64,000 nt of DNA from Novipirellula herctigrandis (GCA_007859835.1 SJPJ01000001.1:3807437-3871436); one strand, 5' to 3'; counted from the first letter of the stretch, positions 1 through 9,682 are shown. Program-made: numbers and translations. The notes: generated by a model not told the origin, from the letters alone.

Positions 1-273
1 GGCCGTGTCAGCCTGCTGCACCAAGCCGAACAAAAACGGTACGTGGCGCATTTGCTCTACGGACCACCCATTACGCGAGGACAATGCGAAGTGATCGAAG
101 ATCTTCCGACGCTTCACGACGTACCGCTCACCGTGAATCTCCCTGTTGACGTGAAGAAAGCGGTTTTGGTTCCGGCCATGAAAGAGTTACCGATCACAAA
201 GAAGGATGGAAAGCTAACCGTGACCATCCCACAATTCTCTTGTCACTGCGCGGTGGCATTTGAGTACGAATAA
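1..273 (+). CDS. C-terminal end of a glycosyl hydrolase (GHL6/GH42-type), partial
   Basis: The reading frame is open from base 1, so only the last 90 residues of a longer protein are present. They contain LLHQAEQKRYVAHLLYGPP followed by a short beta-rich tail (LTVNLPVDVKKAVLVP, then KLTVTIPQ). This resembles the C-terminal beta domain of proteins that join a hypothetical-glycosyl-hydrolase-6 barrel to a beta-galactosidase trimerisation domain. The family call rests on remembered sequence pattern and the catalytic part lies outside the window. The next gene, on the same strand 34 bases on, is also a glycoside hydrolase, so a shared polysaccharide-use operon is likely. Confidence 0.55.
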   Translation, partial: GRVSLLHQAEQKRYVAHLLYGPPITRGQCEVIEDLPTLHDVPLTVNLPVDVKKAVLVPAMKELPITKKDGKLTVTIPQFSCHCAVAFEYE

Positions 274-307
274 CGAAACGTGATGAACAACACAGGACCA
301 CACCACG

Positions 308-1729
308 ATGAAACGGCGTGAATTCGTCAGGCTAGGTGCAGCAAGTTCCCTAAACGCTGGGCTATTCGGCATGGCCACCACTTCCGCTGCCGACGCCACC
401 GTAAAGCTTGACCGATTTGGTGGTTGGACCGCGAAGAAGTTCGACGCCACGGGCTTCTTCCGTGTGGAGAAGGCCGATCGATGGTGGCTCGTTACGCCGG
501 AGGGCAACGCGTTTCTGAGCTGGGGGATAAATCACCTTCACCCTGACCTGTGGAATCAGGACTACAACCGCGAGGCTTGGCAGAAAACACTGGGGCTACA
601 GAAACTGTATGGACCGGAATTCAACGCTGCGCTCCGGTCGTGGTTCATGGGAATTTGTGACCGGTTTGGTTTTAACACCGTGGGTGTGCATACCAGCTTG
701 AACATTGTCAACCAGCCGCAGCCTCAAATGGCTTACATGCAGCCGATCCGTTTTGTTGATCTTCCACATTGGAAACCCGACATTCCAGATAGCAACTTCA
801 TGGATCTGTTTTCGCCTGAATTTGCCTCGCACTGTGACGGCATGGCGAAAAAAATGGTTCTGCCGATCAAAGATGATCCCTTTTTGCTCGGTTACACCAT
901 GACCGACTGTACGCTGTTTACCGAAGAAGACCTACGTGAACGCCCCGACGTGATTGGAGGAAAGCGAAGAGAGTCGCGTGTTGGTTGGCCTCGTCGACTC
1001 AGGAACATGGGAGCAAAGGCGGCGGGAAAGAAGGCCTACGTCCAAACCATGCGGAATCTCTATCGCGACAGTATCGGCGACTTTAATACGACTTATGGCA
1101 CGCCGTTTGATTCCTTTGATGCCTTGGCGACTGCTGAGCACTGGCGTCCTCAGACGCAGTTGTCTAACGCAAATGAAACTCGCGACAACATCGAGTTTCT
1201 GCAACGCTGCGTCGGCAAATACTACCAAACAGCGCGTGACGCGATTCGCCGCTACGACACGCACCACATGTTTGTTGGTGACAAGATCAATGCGAACACC
1301 GATTCGCTGGATACCGTTCTGCCGATCACCAGCCAGTACACCGATCTGATTTTCTATCAAATGTATGGCCGCTACGAGGTACAAAAACCCGGTTTGGATC
1401 GCTGGTCAAAGCTAACGGACAAACCGTTTATCAATGGTGATTCCGCGTTCACAATGACAACCGACATCATGCCACGTCCGTACGGTCCCGTCGCCGACAA
1501 CTTGCAGCAGCGAGCCGAATGGACCGCCGAGTTCTTTCACCGAGCTTTCGAGCGACCGGACTTCGTTGGCTGGCACTATTGCGGATTGATTGACGCTCCG
1601 ATTTTGGTGCCACGGAAAGCGAGTCGGCAACACTCTGGTTTGCTCAATGGTTTTGGAGACGCTTATCCTCAACTTGAGAAAATATTGAAAGAGTGCGCGG
1701 GCGACATCTACAATATCGCTAAGGGCTGA
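308..1729 (+). CDS. Exported agarase-like glycoside hydrolase
   Basis: A 473-residue protein with a Tat-type N-terminus (MKRREFVRLGAASS) followed by Ala-rich processing sequence. The mature part opens with GFFRVEKADRWWLVTPEGN and FLSWGINH, a block seen at the start of (beta/alpha)8 hydrolases annotated as beta-agarases (GH50-like). Later YTMTDC near residue 200 and FINGDSAF near residue 380 are plausible strand-end active-site segments. I cannot assign the catalytic acids with certainty. The gene lies directly upstream of a GH117 remnant; GH117 removes 3,6-anhydro-L-galactose from agar oligosaccharides, which supports a role on agar-like or other algal glycans. Exact family and substrate are inference. 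Confidence 0.6.
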   Translation: MKRREFVRLGAASSLNAGLFGMATTSAADATVKLDRFGGWTAKKFDATGFFRVEKADRWWLVTPEGNAFLSWGINHLHPDLWNQDYNREAWQKTLGLQKLYGPEFNAALRSWFMGICDRFGFNTVGVHTSLNIVNQPQPQMAYMQPIRFVDLPHWKPDIPDSNFMDLFSPEFASHCDGMAKKMVLPIKDDPFLLGYTMTDCTLFTEEDLRERPDVIGGKRRESRVGWPRRLRNMGAKAAGKKAYVQTMRNLYRDSIGDFNTTYGTPFDSFDALATAEHWRPQTQLSNANETRDNIEFLQRCVGKYYQTARDAIRRYDTHHMFVGDKINANTDSLDTVLPITSQYTDLIFYQMYGRYEVQKPGLDRWSKLTDKPFINGDSAFTMTTDIMPRPYGPVADNLQQRAEWTAEFFHRAFERPDFVGWHYCGLIDAPILVPRKASRQHSGLLNGFGDAYPQLEKILKECAGDIYNIAKG

Positions 1730-1753
1730 TTTGTGGATTAATCCACGTAGGGT

Positions 1754-2137
1754 TTGGTTACCTACGATCTTGCGCAGCGCCCGTGTGCCGCGGTCTCCTT
1801 TGCCGACTCACCCGATGGTCCTTGGACAGCCCACAACAAAATCGTCATCCCCAATGGCGCCAAAGGTGAATGGGATCAGTATTCCATTCATGATCCCTAC
1901 CCACTCGTGCACAACGGCCGCATCTACATCGATTACAAATCCGACTTTGGAGAAAAGCCTGACCTAGTACGCATGCAGGGATTAGCCACGGCCGACAATC
2001 CCCTAGGTCCTTTCACAAAACATCCGTTGAATCCTGTGATAACCTCGGGGCATGAAACGCCGCTCTTCCCGTTTCGCAAAGGCGTTGCCGCTCTGGTGTA
2101 CAAAGATGGCCCCGAGCACAACACGATCCAGAAATGA
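1754..2137 (+). pseudogene. GH117 (anhydro-galactosidase-type) remnant, N-terminal half missing
   Basis: About 127 codons keep the hallmark order of the second half of GH117 beta-propellers: FADSPDGPW, then IHDPYPLVHNGRIYIDYK, then ADNPLGPFTKHPLNPV, SGHET, and DGPEHNTIQ just before the stop. GH117 enzymes are about 350-400 residues long and release 3,6-anhydro-L-galactose from agar oligosaccharides. An in-frame TAG sits just upstream (1748-1750), only 18 bases after the stop of the agarase-like gene, and no proper start or propeller N-terminus is present. The end after TIQK is also early. I read it as a 5'-deleted, inactive gene. Confidence 0.8.
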
Positions 2138-2344
2138 AACAGCATCGCGTCAAGCATAAACCCGACGTTTTTTTTCGCCAAGGACTAAGCAAGCGACAGC
2201 TCAACAGAATCAGCAATGAAAACGCCGACCGCGTCAAAAATTAGTAAAAGAATATCTCAATGCAACAATTTGCAATCTGCCTGCATCTAAGGCAGCTGCT
2301 TCGCAACACTGGCTGTTAGTAGCAGAAATGTTTTTTGCTTGCTG

Positions 2345-3625
2345 TTAGTTCGTGGCAAATACTGCTCCTAGGTCTTGATAAAGTCCGTGCAAAGCTTGCG
2401 CACTCATGAACGACGCGAAACAAAGGATCGACGATAATACGATCCACTCGATCTTGTTCGGCCGGAACTTACCAAGCAGATCGCTCCGGCTGGAAAGGTA
2501 CATCAGGCCCAGCAATGCCATCGGCATCACCAGCGAAATCCCCGCTTGTGATAACAGCAGCAGGAATACCGGCCGCGCTGTGAAAACGCCGAGAATGCTG
2601 ACCGCCGTTAGGATGCCAAACACGATGCGTTTCTTCAAAGTGCGTGTCTCTCGCGGTCGCCCCGACAAATCATCGGTCAGCCAAGGAATTACCATCATGT
2701 TCGGCAGATGCGAGGAGATGCCTGCCGCCATGATCCCAATGACGAATACAAAAAGTGCGGCAGGACCAAAAACGGGCAGCAGCATCGGGATCATTTCCTT
2801 AATGTGATTCATCTTCAGCCCTTCCTCGTGGAGGGTTGCAGTGGCGGTGATCATCACGGCGGCGCTGAGCACAAACATCATCGAGGCACTAACCATTGCA
2901 TCGCGTTTTTGAATCGCCCAGTCAGCCATCGTCCAACCATGATCCTTGACTTGGCCGCTGCGAATCAGAAAAGCAAACACCGAAACGGTTGTTCCGATCA
3001 TCCCCGCTAGGATCACCATCGAATTGTTGTCGCTGCCCCGGGCAACCGCGGGCATTTTCGGAACAAAACCCTTCGCTACTGTTTCGAATCCAGGAAAGAA
3101 CCAAATCGCGGAACCGATAAAGGCGACTCCCATCAGAGCCACCATAACACTCAGCATCGCTTCGAAACGCTTCGTGTTTCCAAGTAGGATCAAACCATAG
3201 ACTATCAACGCCAAGATAATACCAATCACGACGCGGTTTCCCTCCACTAACCAGACCTCCTTGCAACAAACGAGGATGACGTCTGTCAGCAAGCCGATCA
3301 TTGCCATTAACGCCGATAGGATAATGACAGCCAGTGCACTCCATAGAATCCAGGCAAACACAGGATGGATATGCCGATGGTAGGCCTCCATTGCTGTCAG
3401 GCCAGTTACCATCGTGAACCGGCTAAAGAAGTTGATCAGGTACCAAGTAATCAGGCAGCTGAGTGCAACTGCCCAGAGCAGGTCGGTTCCAAAATTCGCA
3501 CCGGCTTTACTCATCGCTGTCAGGCTGCCGGTTCCGATGTTGTAACCGATCAGGAATATCCCTGGCGTCAGCGAGAACAAAAGAGCAGACAGCTTGTTCT
3601 TGATGCTCATTTCGTCGTTCGTCAT
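2345..3625 (-). CDS. Divergent NRAMP-family membrane transporter
   Basis: A 426-residue polytopic protein with about 11 hydrophobic segments and an overall NRAMP layout. The metal-coordinating motifs of true Mn/Fe NRAMPs are altered. The helix-1 DPGN motif is replaced by GYNIGTGS near residue 27. The helix-6 methionine region (family GATVMPH) reads IGTTVSVFAF. The start codon overlaps the stop of the upstream hydrolase by ATGA (3622-3625), so translation is probably coupled. Sitting at the end of a uronate-catabolism operon, it may carry something other than Mn2+/Fe2+; that is inference. Family membership is fairly secure, substrate is unknown. Confidence 0.75.
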   Translation of the reverse strand: MTNDEMSIKNKLSALLFSLTPGIFLIGYNIGTGSLTAMSKAGANFGTDLLWAVALSCLITWYLINFFSRFTMVTGLTAMEAYHRHIHPVFAWILWSALAVIILSALMAMIGLLTDVILVCCKEVWLVEGNRVVIGIILALIVYGLILLGNTKRFEAMLSVMVALMGVAFIGSAIWFFPGFETVAKGFVPKMPAVARGSDNNSMVILAGMIGTTVSVFAFLIRSGQVKDHGWTMADWAIQKRDAMVSASMMFVLSAAVMITATATLHEEGLKMNHIKEMIPMLLPVFGPAALFVFVIGIMAAGISSHLPNMMVIPWLTDDLSGRPRETRTLKKRIVFGILTAVSILGVFTARPVFLLLLSQAGISLVMPMALLGLMYLSSRSDLLGKFRPNKIEWIVLSSILCFASFMSAQALHGLYQDLGAVFATN

Positions 3626-6600
3626 TCCGTTACGTGAACGGGTTGTAGATTAGCGGATTGGTCATCTTCAATCGAGTGTTCTTCCACACGATGGACCACC
3701 ACGCCACTAAGAATCGGCTTTCCTTTCTTGACATTCAGGCTCAAGCTAAGCTGGCCTGGTTTGCTCAGACTGCCGAGTATTTTCAGCTCGCGGTCGCTTC
3801 CTTCCTGGATCGCAAATGGGACGATCGACGGGGACAACATGGGCAATTCTCGCAATTCAACGTGACGCCAGTTTTTCCCGTCATCGGAGACCTCGACGCT
3901 GTAATTCGCTTTGCGGCTTTCTGCGCCATACCATTCAACTTCAATGGAGTCCGTTTCTTTTTCGCGGTCCAGACGGAACTGAATCCAGGCCTCGCCCTCG
4001 GTGGCCCAACGTGTGTTGGGATTGCCATCAAGCACGGCGGTGGCGGGATAGCCTCTCTCCGATGCACTCGCCTTTACCACTTGCTCGGGCGCTGCGTCGG
4101 AAAGGGTCTCAATACGGACTCGGTGAATGCTGTTCCACGCGTTTTGCGAATTGCCTTTACATGACAGACGCAAATGCGAGGCGTGAACGGGTGCAAAAGA
4201 AATCACTGGTGACGTTGAACTGCCAGACTCGATCAAACTCGCTTCTCCTTCGCCTGGACCGTCCAACCACAGACTCGCCTCATACTGCCCCGGGCGAAAC
4301 AGACCGCCGACCGGAACGATCGCCGACAGTGGAATCGTGACAGGTTTTTCGATCACGTATCCCGCGTCTCGCACTGAACCCGCCACTTCGTGATCGCATG
4401 AGACGATGGTTCCATTGGTTTCTCGTTCGCCTCGCACCGACCAATAGTCGCCATCGGGATCGACAAAGAATGTGTGCTTGCCTCCCGACTGCGCAAGCGT
4501 TTCGTGATGAGTCGGACCGAAATTGATACGCAATGATTCCAGTCCAACTTTCTGGCACGCGGCAATGTAGTCAGTCAACCAGCGTGTTCCCAACGAAAGT
4601 ACCATCGCCTCTTCGGTCCGGTCACCACCGTCGAGCTGTGACAGTCGTGAAAAAGCACGCATCGTTTCCCGTGGATCCGCGGACTTCAGCAATCGCTGTG
4701 CTGTGGCGTAGTCGCCCTTCTCGATCGCTTTTACGGCAGGCCGAAAGGCAAACTCTTGCACCTCACAGAAAGAAATGATTGTTGCTTCCAGTTCCTTGAA
4801 ATATTCCACTCGGTGGCGGCCTTCCGGCGGCATTTTCGAGAGATCAACGCCCGACAATAGGTCCAACCGCCTTCGGCAACCTTGAACGGCTTCTTTAGGC
4901 TCGGGAATGTACTCCCTTGTTTTGAAAAACTGGTCGCCTGTTACTCGCCCAAAGATGGGAGCCTGCGTCCACCAGTCGTACAGGTACGCGGACATGGTTT
5001 CTTGGTTGACTTCACCGAACCAATGCAGGGCTGCTCGTCGGCAGGTTTCCTGGCAACTTTCGTTTCGAGTAGTCGCCCATACCTGTTTTTCATGATTCCG
5101 AAAATGCAGATCCAATGGTCGTTTCATCCAGTGGATAATTCCGTATCCACGAGCCTGTAACGTTTCGAGTGTATCGCAAAAGTTCTGCTGCGATTTCATC
5201 GGGCGGCCGATGTATTCGCCGTCGTCGTGATGCGCCCAAATGATCGGCATAACGCGCCCACTGGCGACTTCCAAATCGGCATAGGACTTTGGCACCTCAA
5301 AGAAGAACCCCGCGCGGTAACGCGGCATGCAATTCGAATCGAGCGGCATGATCGTAACGTCCTCGGGAAGGAACGTCACCAAAGCGGGGATGTATTCCGT
5401 GTTCCAACTGCCAGTACTAAGTCGAACATCAGTTCGCCCCATTGCGTCGAGGGACTCTCGATAAGCCGTCACGACTTTGTTGATCGCAAAGCTGCAGACC
5501 GACTGGTAATAATCCGCGGCTTCCGGTTTCCTCGCGATGATCTTGTTGTATTCAGCCTGCCATTCCACCGGCAACTGCTCTCGTTTCGTCAAAGCCCCCC
5601 ATTCCGCAGCGTGCGAACGGCGCCACAGAGCCACGTCATCAATTTCGGGATAAAGCGTTAGCAGGGATTCCACCTGCGCTTGATAGAAGGCTCTGCCATC
5701 GGTCGAGTCCGGTTTGGGAAGCCATTTTCTGCCATTGCTGAATTTGGCTGATGACGGAAGCGTCTCGATCATGTCCTGCAACAGCACCGAGGTTGTATCG
5801 ATATCGATTGCGAAGCAAATATCCATGCCGCGCCGCTCGGCACACTCAAAGACACGTTTCATCATCGACTGAGCTGCTTCGATGCGTTGCTCATCAGAAA
5901 CCAGCGCCGCATCAGATCCAAATTCGGGACCATCGAAGATATCCCCCCCGGGAATCCGCCTTACATCATTGATGTGTTGTCGTCCCCAGTCACGTCCCTT
6001 ACGACTTGAACCGTAATACCCGACCTCTTTAGTGATTCCATTAAACGTGTAAGTGAACATGGGATTGTTACCATACGCATGCACCATGATCGTGTTGAAG
6101 CCCATCTTCTGCGATTGCACAATCCAGGACTCCCAATCTTCGTAATTCCAACCAGTGCAACCGCTGAGGAAGTTGTGCCAGTTGAATACATATCTTTTGG
6201 ACACCAAGGGCCGATCAGCTATGCTCCATTCGTGCAAGGAAAAATCACCAAGAGACGTTTCTGGCAAAGCGTCGCTTGTCAGGTAGAAACCGCATCCAAG
6301 CTTTTCCAGGATCCCGTAGACGCCATACATGACGCCGCGTGGATCAGCACCCAAGATGATGCCAGTGTTTTCCCCGTCGGTGGTCACCACATAGCTTTCT
6401 GGATGCTGGACTTTCTCGCGGCCGACTTGCTCGACGAGACCGGGCGCCGACTCCGGCGTACCCAGCTTGATCGTAAAACTGGAAGTGTTCGAAGCGTCCG
6501 ACCGTATTTCAAACCGAGAATCCGGATAGAGTTTGGTAAGAAACGACACCAGTTCGTTTGCCGCGACCTGTTCGGGTGAGGTCGCTGTCGAGGAAACCAG

Positions 6601-6708
6601 GATTTCTACTTCAGTTCCTACCGATGGATCTGCTGCGCTGGCTTGATCCGGTATGCACACCAATGCCCCAACCAATAGGACAAACAATCCGCCAAAGATT
6701 CTATTCAT
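3622..6708 (-). CDS. Secreted alpha-glucuronidase-like glycoside hydrolase with F5/8-type C-terminal domain
   Basis: A 1028-residue protein with a signal peptide (first 25 residues, ending DQASA). Residues about 30-145 form the GH67/GH20b-type N-terminal domain (AANELVSFLTKLYP, then GADPRGVMYGVYGILEKLG). A long barrel-like region follows (YVFNWHNFLSG, GFNTIMVHAYG, then ALWRRSHAAEWG). Near residues 870-970 a discoidin-like domain is visible (ATAVLDGNPNTRWA, SVEVSDDGKNW). The N-terminal domain is shared by alpha-glucuronidases and related hydrolases. Catalytic residues are not assigned. Downstream overlap with the transporter and upstream mannonate dehydratase point to uronic acid release from a glycan. 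Confidence 0.65.
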   Translation of the reverse strand: MNRIFGGLFVLLVGALVCIPDQASAADPSVGTEVEILVSSTATSPEQVAANELVSFLTKLYPDSRFEIRSDASNTSSFTIKLGTPESAPGLVEQVGREKVQHPESYVVTTDGENTGIILGADPRGVMYGVYGILEKLGCGFYLTSDALPETSLGDFSLHEWSIADRPLVSKRYVFNWHNFLSGCTGWNYEDWESWIVQSQKMGFNTIMVHAYGNNPMFTYTFNGITKEVGYYGSSRKGRDWGRQHINDVRRIPGGDIFDGPEFGSDAALVSDEQRIEAAQSMMKRVFECAERRGMDICFAIDIDTTSVLLQDMIETLPSSAKFSNGRKWLPKPDSTDGRAFYQAQVESLLTLYPEIDDVALWRRSHAAEWGALTKREQLPVEWQAEYNKIIARKPEAADYYQSVCSFAINKVVTAYRESLDAMGRTDVRLSTGSWNTEYIPALVTFLPEDVTIMPLDSNCMPRYRAGFFFEVPKSYADLEVASGRVMPIIWAHHDDGEYIGRPMKSQQNFCDTLETLQARGYGIIHWMKRPLDLHFRNHEKQVWATTRNESCQETCRRAALHWFGEVNQETMSAYLYDWWTQAPIFGRVTGDQFFKTREYIPEPKEAVQGCRRRLDLLSGVDLSKMPPEGRHRVEYFKELEATIISFCEVQEFAFRPAVKAIEKGDYATAQRLLKSADPRETMRAFSRLSQLDGGDRTEEAMVLSLGTRWLTDYIAACQKVGLESLRINFGPTHHETLAQSGGKHTFFVDPDGDYWSVRGERETNGTIVSCDHEVAGSVRDAGYVIEKPVTIPLSAIVPVGGLFRPGQYEASLWLDGPGEGEASLIESGSSTSPVISFAPVHASHLRLSCKGNSQNAWNSIHRVRIETLSDAAPEQVVKASASERGYPATAVLDGNPNTRWATEGEAWIQFRLDREKETDSIEVEWYGAESRKANYSVEVSDDGKNWRHVELRELPMLSPSIVPFAIQEGSDRELKILGSLSKPGQLSLSLNVKKGKPILSGVVVHRVEEHSIEDDQSANLQPVHVTE

Positions 6709-6782
6709 TTCATTTTCCTTCGTAGGCTGTTCATGATAACTGTTTCAATTTCCTGAATTCTGCGAGCTGAACTTGTAGAATC

Positions 6783-7853
6783 TCATCCCTGCAATGCCTT
6801 GATGTAGCCCATGGCGAAAGCCATGCCGGCATGCCAGGGAGCGTGGCAACTCATTTGTGGAGTGTGATCGGGAATGATCACGCCTTCGAACTGATTCTTC
6901 TTTAGAATCTCCATAATGCGGCGCATATCAATCTGTCCTTCGTCGATGAAGGTTTCGGTGTAATGCGGAACCTTTCCTCGTACGTTACGAAAATGGATGT
7001 AGGCCACATCGCCCTGCTTCACATAACGCTCGCAGACCTCGTTAATGTCACCTTCGGTCATTTCAGAAAGAGTGCCCAAACAAAACTCCAGTGCATTGTG
7101 ATGACTCGGAACAATGTCCAGCAACCGCTGATACATGTCCGGCTGATAGACCAAACGCGGTTGACCGCGAACATAGTCCAAAGGCGGGTCATCCGGATGA
7201 GCCGCTAAGCGGACACCGGCTTGCTCGGCGACCGGCACTAATTCCTTCAAGAACCATTCAAGCCGTCGCCACAGTTCATCGTGACTAATCTGTGGCAGTT
7301 CTCCCACCGGCGCGTTTGGGTCATAGACCATATTCCAAACCATCCCGTTGGGAACCGGAGTGTTGTTGATTTGGTCGATGCCCCGCATGCCGACGGTCTT
7401 TGCTCCGCCACGAGCGTCGGTGAATGAATGCCGCCCTGCAACGCCCGCTAACGAAAAGTTGTAGCCGAACACGGGAATCCCCGCCTCGCCGACACTGCGA
7501 ATGATCCCCATGAGACGCTCCATCTGAGCTTCCTTTTGAGGACCATCCAGCAGGATGTCATGCCAGTGTGCCGGATCAAAGTTCTCGATCGCCTCTAGTT
7601 CCAAACCGGCATCGTTGATCTCTGCCTTGAGTGCCTTCAAACTCGTAACGGACCATGCTTCATCAGGGGTACCACCCGCCAAGCCCCATCCAAGTTCCAC
7701 ATTGCCGACCGGCTGGTCATGGTTGTGTTCAGCCGATCCCTGATGAAAGTAATTCACTAGGTGAACCACAACATGAGTCGCGCCGCACTGCACCGCGAAG
7801 TCATAATTCTCACGACTGAGCATGTGGTTGTAGAGTCCAAACCCTAATTTCAT
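6783..7853 (-). CDS. uxuA: Mannonate dehydratase (UxuA family)
   Basis: A 356-residue cytoplasmic TIM-barrel protein. Family signs include GATHVVVHLVNYF near the N-terminus, GEAGIPVFGYNFSLAG near residue 120, AAHPDDPP near residue 215, the HFRNVRGKVPHY block near residue 290 and the closing HAGMAFAMGYIKAL. UxuA removes water from D-mannonate to give 2-keto-3-deoxygluconate in hexuronate breakdown. It lies 14 bases after the SDR gene and 74 bases before the glucuronidase-like hydrolase on the same strand, so these form one operon. Among paralogues some UxuA-like proteins have other sugar-acid substrates, so the symbol is for the family. Confidence 0.82.
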   Translation of the reverse strand: MKLGFGLYNHMLSRENYDFAVQCGATHVVVHLVNYFHQGSAEHNHDQPVGNVELGWGLAGGTPDEAWSVTSLKALKAEINDAGLELEAIENFDPAHWHDILLDGPQKEAQMERLMGIIRSVGEAGIPVFGYNFSLAGVAGRHSFTDARGGAKTVGMRGIDQINNTPVPNGMVWNMVYDPNAPVGELPQISHDELWRRLEWFLKELVPVAEQAGVRLAAHPDDPPLDYVRGQPRLVYQPDMYQRLLDIVPSHHNALEFCLGTLSEMTEGDINEVCERYVKQGDVAYIHFRNVRGKVPHYTETFIDEGQIDMRRIMEILKKNQFEGVIIPDHTPQMSCHAPWHAGMAFAMGYIKALQG

Positions 7854-7867
7854 CGACCCAGCCTCCT

Positions 7868-8623
7868 TTAAAATCCGATCGAAGCGCCACCGTCAACGGG
7901 CAAACACACGCCCGTGACGAATCTTGCTGCGGGACTACACAGAAACAGGGTAGCCCATCCGATGTCTTCCGGTTGTCCGAATCCACCCAGTGGCGTCCGC
8001 TGGAGGATTTTTTCTTCTCGTTTGGGATCCGAAGCCAATGCCTTTCGCATCATCTGGCTGTCAATCCATCCTGGCGCAATCGCGTTGACGCGAACGCCCC
8101 TTGGCCCCCACTCGCTCGCCAAAGTACGAGTCATCCCTAGATAGGCCGACTTCGCCGCCGAGTAGGCGACCACTTGTGGCAATCCGATCAATGACGTCAT
8201 CGACGCAATGAACACAACCGATCCGTCACCACGGTCAAGCATACGTTGCCCCACTGATGTCGTAAGCTCAAGAGCCCCCAGCACATGTACGTCCAACACC
8301 TTCTGCGTTTCCTCTCGTGTGACATTTACTGACGGCTTTTTCAGATGCACACCGGCATTGTTGATCAGAAACGAGATGGGCGCAATGTTCTCCTCGATCT
8401 CGCTGACGAGTGATTCGGACGTTCCAGACTCGCTCACATCATGCACACGATAGGCAGCCTGTGGGCCCAGTTGCTGAGATGCCTTGGCGAGTGTCTGTTC
8501 CGACCTGCTGCAAAGCACGACGCGAGCACCGGCAGCAATGAATGACTGGGCGATACCCAGCCCGATGCCGGTCGCGCCGCCAGTGATGACGGCAAGCCTG
8601 TTGTTAAGCTCAAACGGTGTCAT
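7868..8623 (-). CDS. SDR-family oxidoreductase, probable sugar-acid dehydrogenase
   Basis: A 251-residue classical short-chain dehydrogenase: NAD(P)-binding TGGATGIG at residues 14-21, NNAG near residue 90, catalytic serine region FIASMTS, YSAAK catalytic Tyr/Lys near residue 155, and the C-terminal VDGG. It is the first gene of the operon that continues with mannonate dehydratase. In some bacteria an SDR takes the place of fructuronate reductase and makes D-mannonate for UxuA; that role fits here but is inferred from position only. Gluconate 5-dehydrogenase-like activity is the main alternative. Confidence 0.8.
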   Translation of the reverse strand: MTPFELNNRLAVITGGATGIGLGIAQSFIAAGARVVLCSRSEQTLAKASQQLGPQAAYRVHDVSESGTSESLVSEIEENIAPISFLINNAGVHLKKPSVNVTREETQKVLDVHVLGALELTTSVGQRMLDRGDGSVVFIASMTSLIGLPQVVAYSAAKSAYLGMTRTLASEWGPRGVRVNAIAPGWIDSQMMRKALASDPKREEKILQRTPLGGFGQPEDIGWATLFLCSPAARFVTGVCLPVDGGASIGF

Positions 8624-8821
8624 AGAAAGTGCTTCGTAAGGCGACTAGACAATCCACCCATGACGGTGAAGTTACCAGGACATGAACGCTGTGATGTTGT
8701 CGATATTGAAGCATTCACGGCCCCCAGTTGCTACGACATTCACAACCCGAAATGGTACAATATCAACCCAAGCAGCTGCAGCGAGCCGCCATTCCGGTGC
8801 CTTTATGGTGAAATAAGACAA

Positions 8822-9682
8822 ATGGAACCGATTCTTGTCGATCAGCTTCCCGATGCCCAATCTCTATTCGGGGTCAAACGTTATGCGCAGTCAACGTTTT
8901 CCATGCCTTGGCACTTGCACAACTTCTTTGAACTGACGCTGATCGTTGAAGGTCACGGCACGCGCATTGTCGGCGACTCGATCGACAGCTTCGCAGCCGG
9001 TGACCTATTGCTCATCGGGCCTCAACTTCCTCACGTTTGGAAGAACGAAGAATCGAATTCGACTAATCTTGCAAAGGCAATCACCGTCCAATTTGCGGAC
9101 GGATTCCCTGCCCCAGATTTTCTAGGACTCGCTCAGATGAATCCCGTTGTCAAGATGTATCAGATGGCAAATCGAGGCATACAACTGCGTGGCGAATTAA
9201 AGTCACGTACGACGGCACGGATGGAAGCTCTACCTGACCAACGAGGTGCGAGGCAATTGTTGACTCTTCTTGAGATCCTTGTTGACGTTGCTTTGTCGCC
9301 CGAAAAGCACCCAATGGCCAGTGAACGCTATTCGCCTCCCGCTTCGGTTGACATGGTTCGCTGGTCCGAGATCAATCGATACATTCTGGATCGCTTTCGT
9401 GAACCCATAACGGCTGCCGAGCTGGCAAACATTGCACAGATGCATCCATCCTCACTCGGCCGGTACATCAAACGAATGAGCGGACTAACACTGACGCAAT
9501 ATGTGAACCAATTTCGTGTTGGTCACGCATGTGGACTTTTGGCGAACGAGCAGAAGCCCATTGTCGACATCTGTTTCGATAGCGGCTTTCAAAATCTATC
9601 TCACTTCAACCGATACTTTCGCCGATCCAAAGGATGTTCACCCAGCGAGTATCGCAGAACGCTGAACGAAGTGATGGATTAA
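8822..9682 (+). CDS. AraC-family transcriptional regulator with cupin sensor
   Basis: About 286 residues from the ATG at 8822; an in-frame ATG at 8660 would add 54 poorly conserved residues. The N-terminal cupin-like sensor has MPWHLHNFFELTLIVEGHG and GDLLLIGPQLPHVW. The C-terminal 100 residues carry both AraC helix-turn-helix units: ELANIAQMHPSSLGRYIKR, then DICFDSGFQNLSHFNRYFRR with CSPSEYR. It is divergent to the SDR/mannonate dehydratase/glucuronidase operon, so it is the likely regulator of that operon, responding to a sugar acid. The inducer is not known. Confidence 0.85.
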   Translation: MEPILVDQLPDAQSLFGVKRYAQSTFSMPWHLHNFFELTLIVEGHGTRIVGDSIDSFAAGDLLLIGPQLPHVWKNEESNSTNLAKAITVQFADGFPAPDFLGLAQMNPVVKMYQMANRGIQLRGELKSRTTARMEALPDQRGARQLLTLLEILVDVALSPEKHPMASERYSPPASVDMVRWSEINRYILDRFREPITAAELANIAQMHPSSLGRYIKRMSGLTLTQYVNQFRVGHACGLLANEQKPIVDICFDSGFQNLSHFNRYFRRSKGCSPSEYRRTLNEVMD

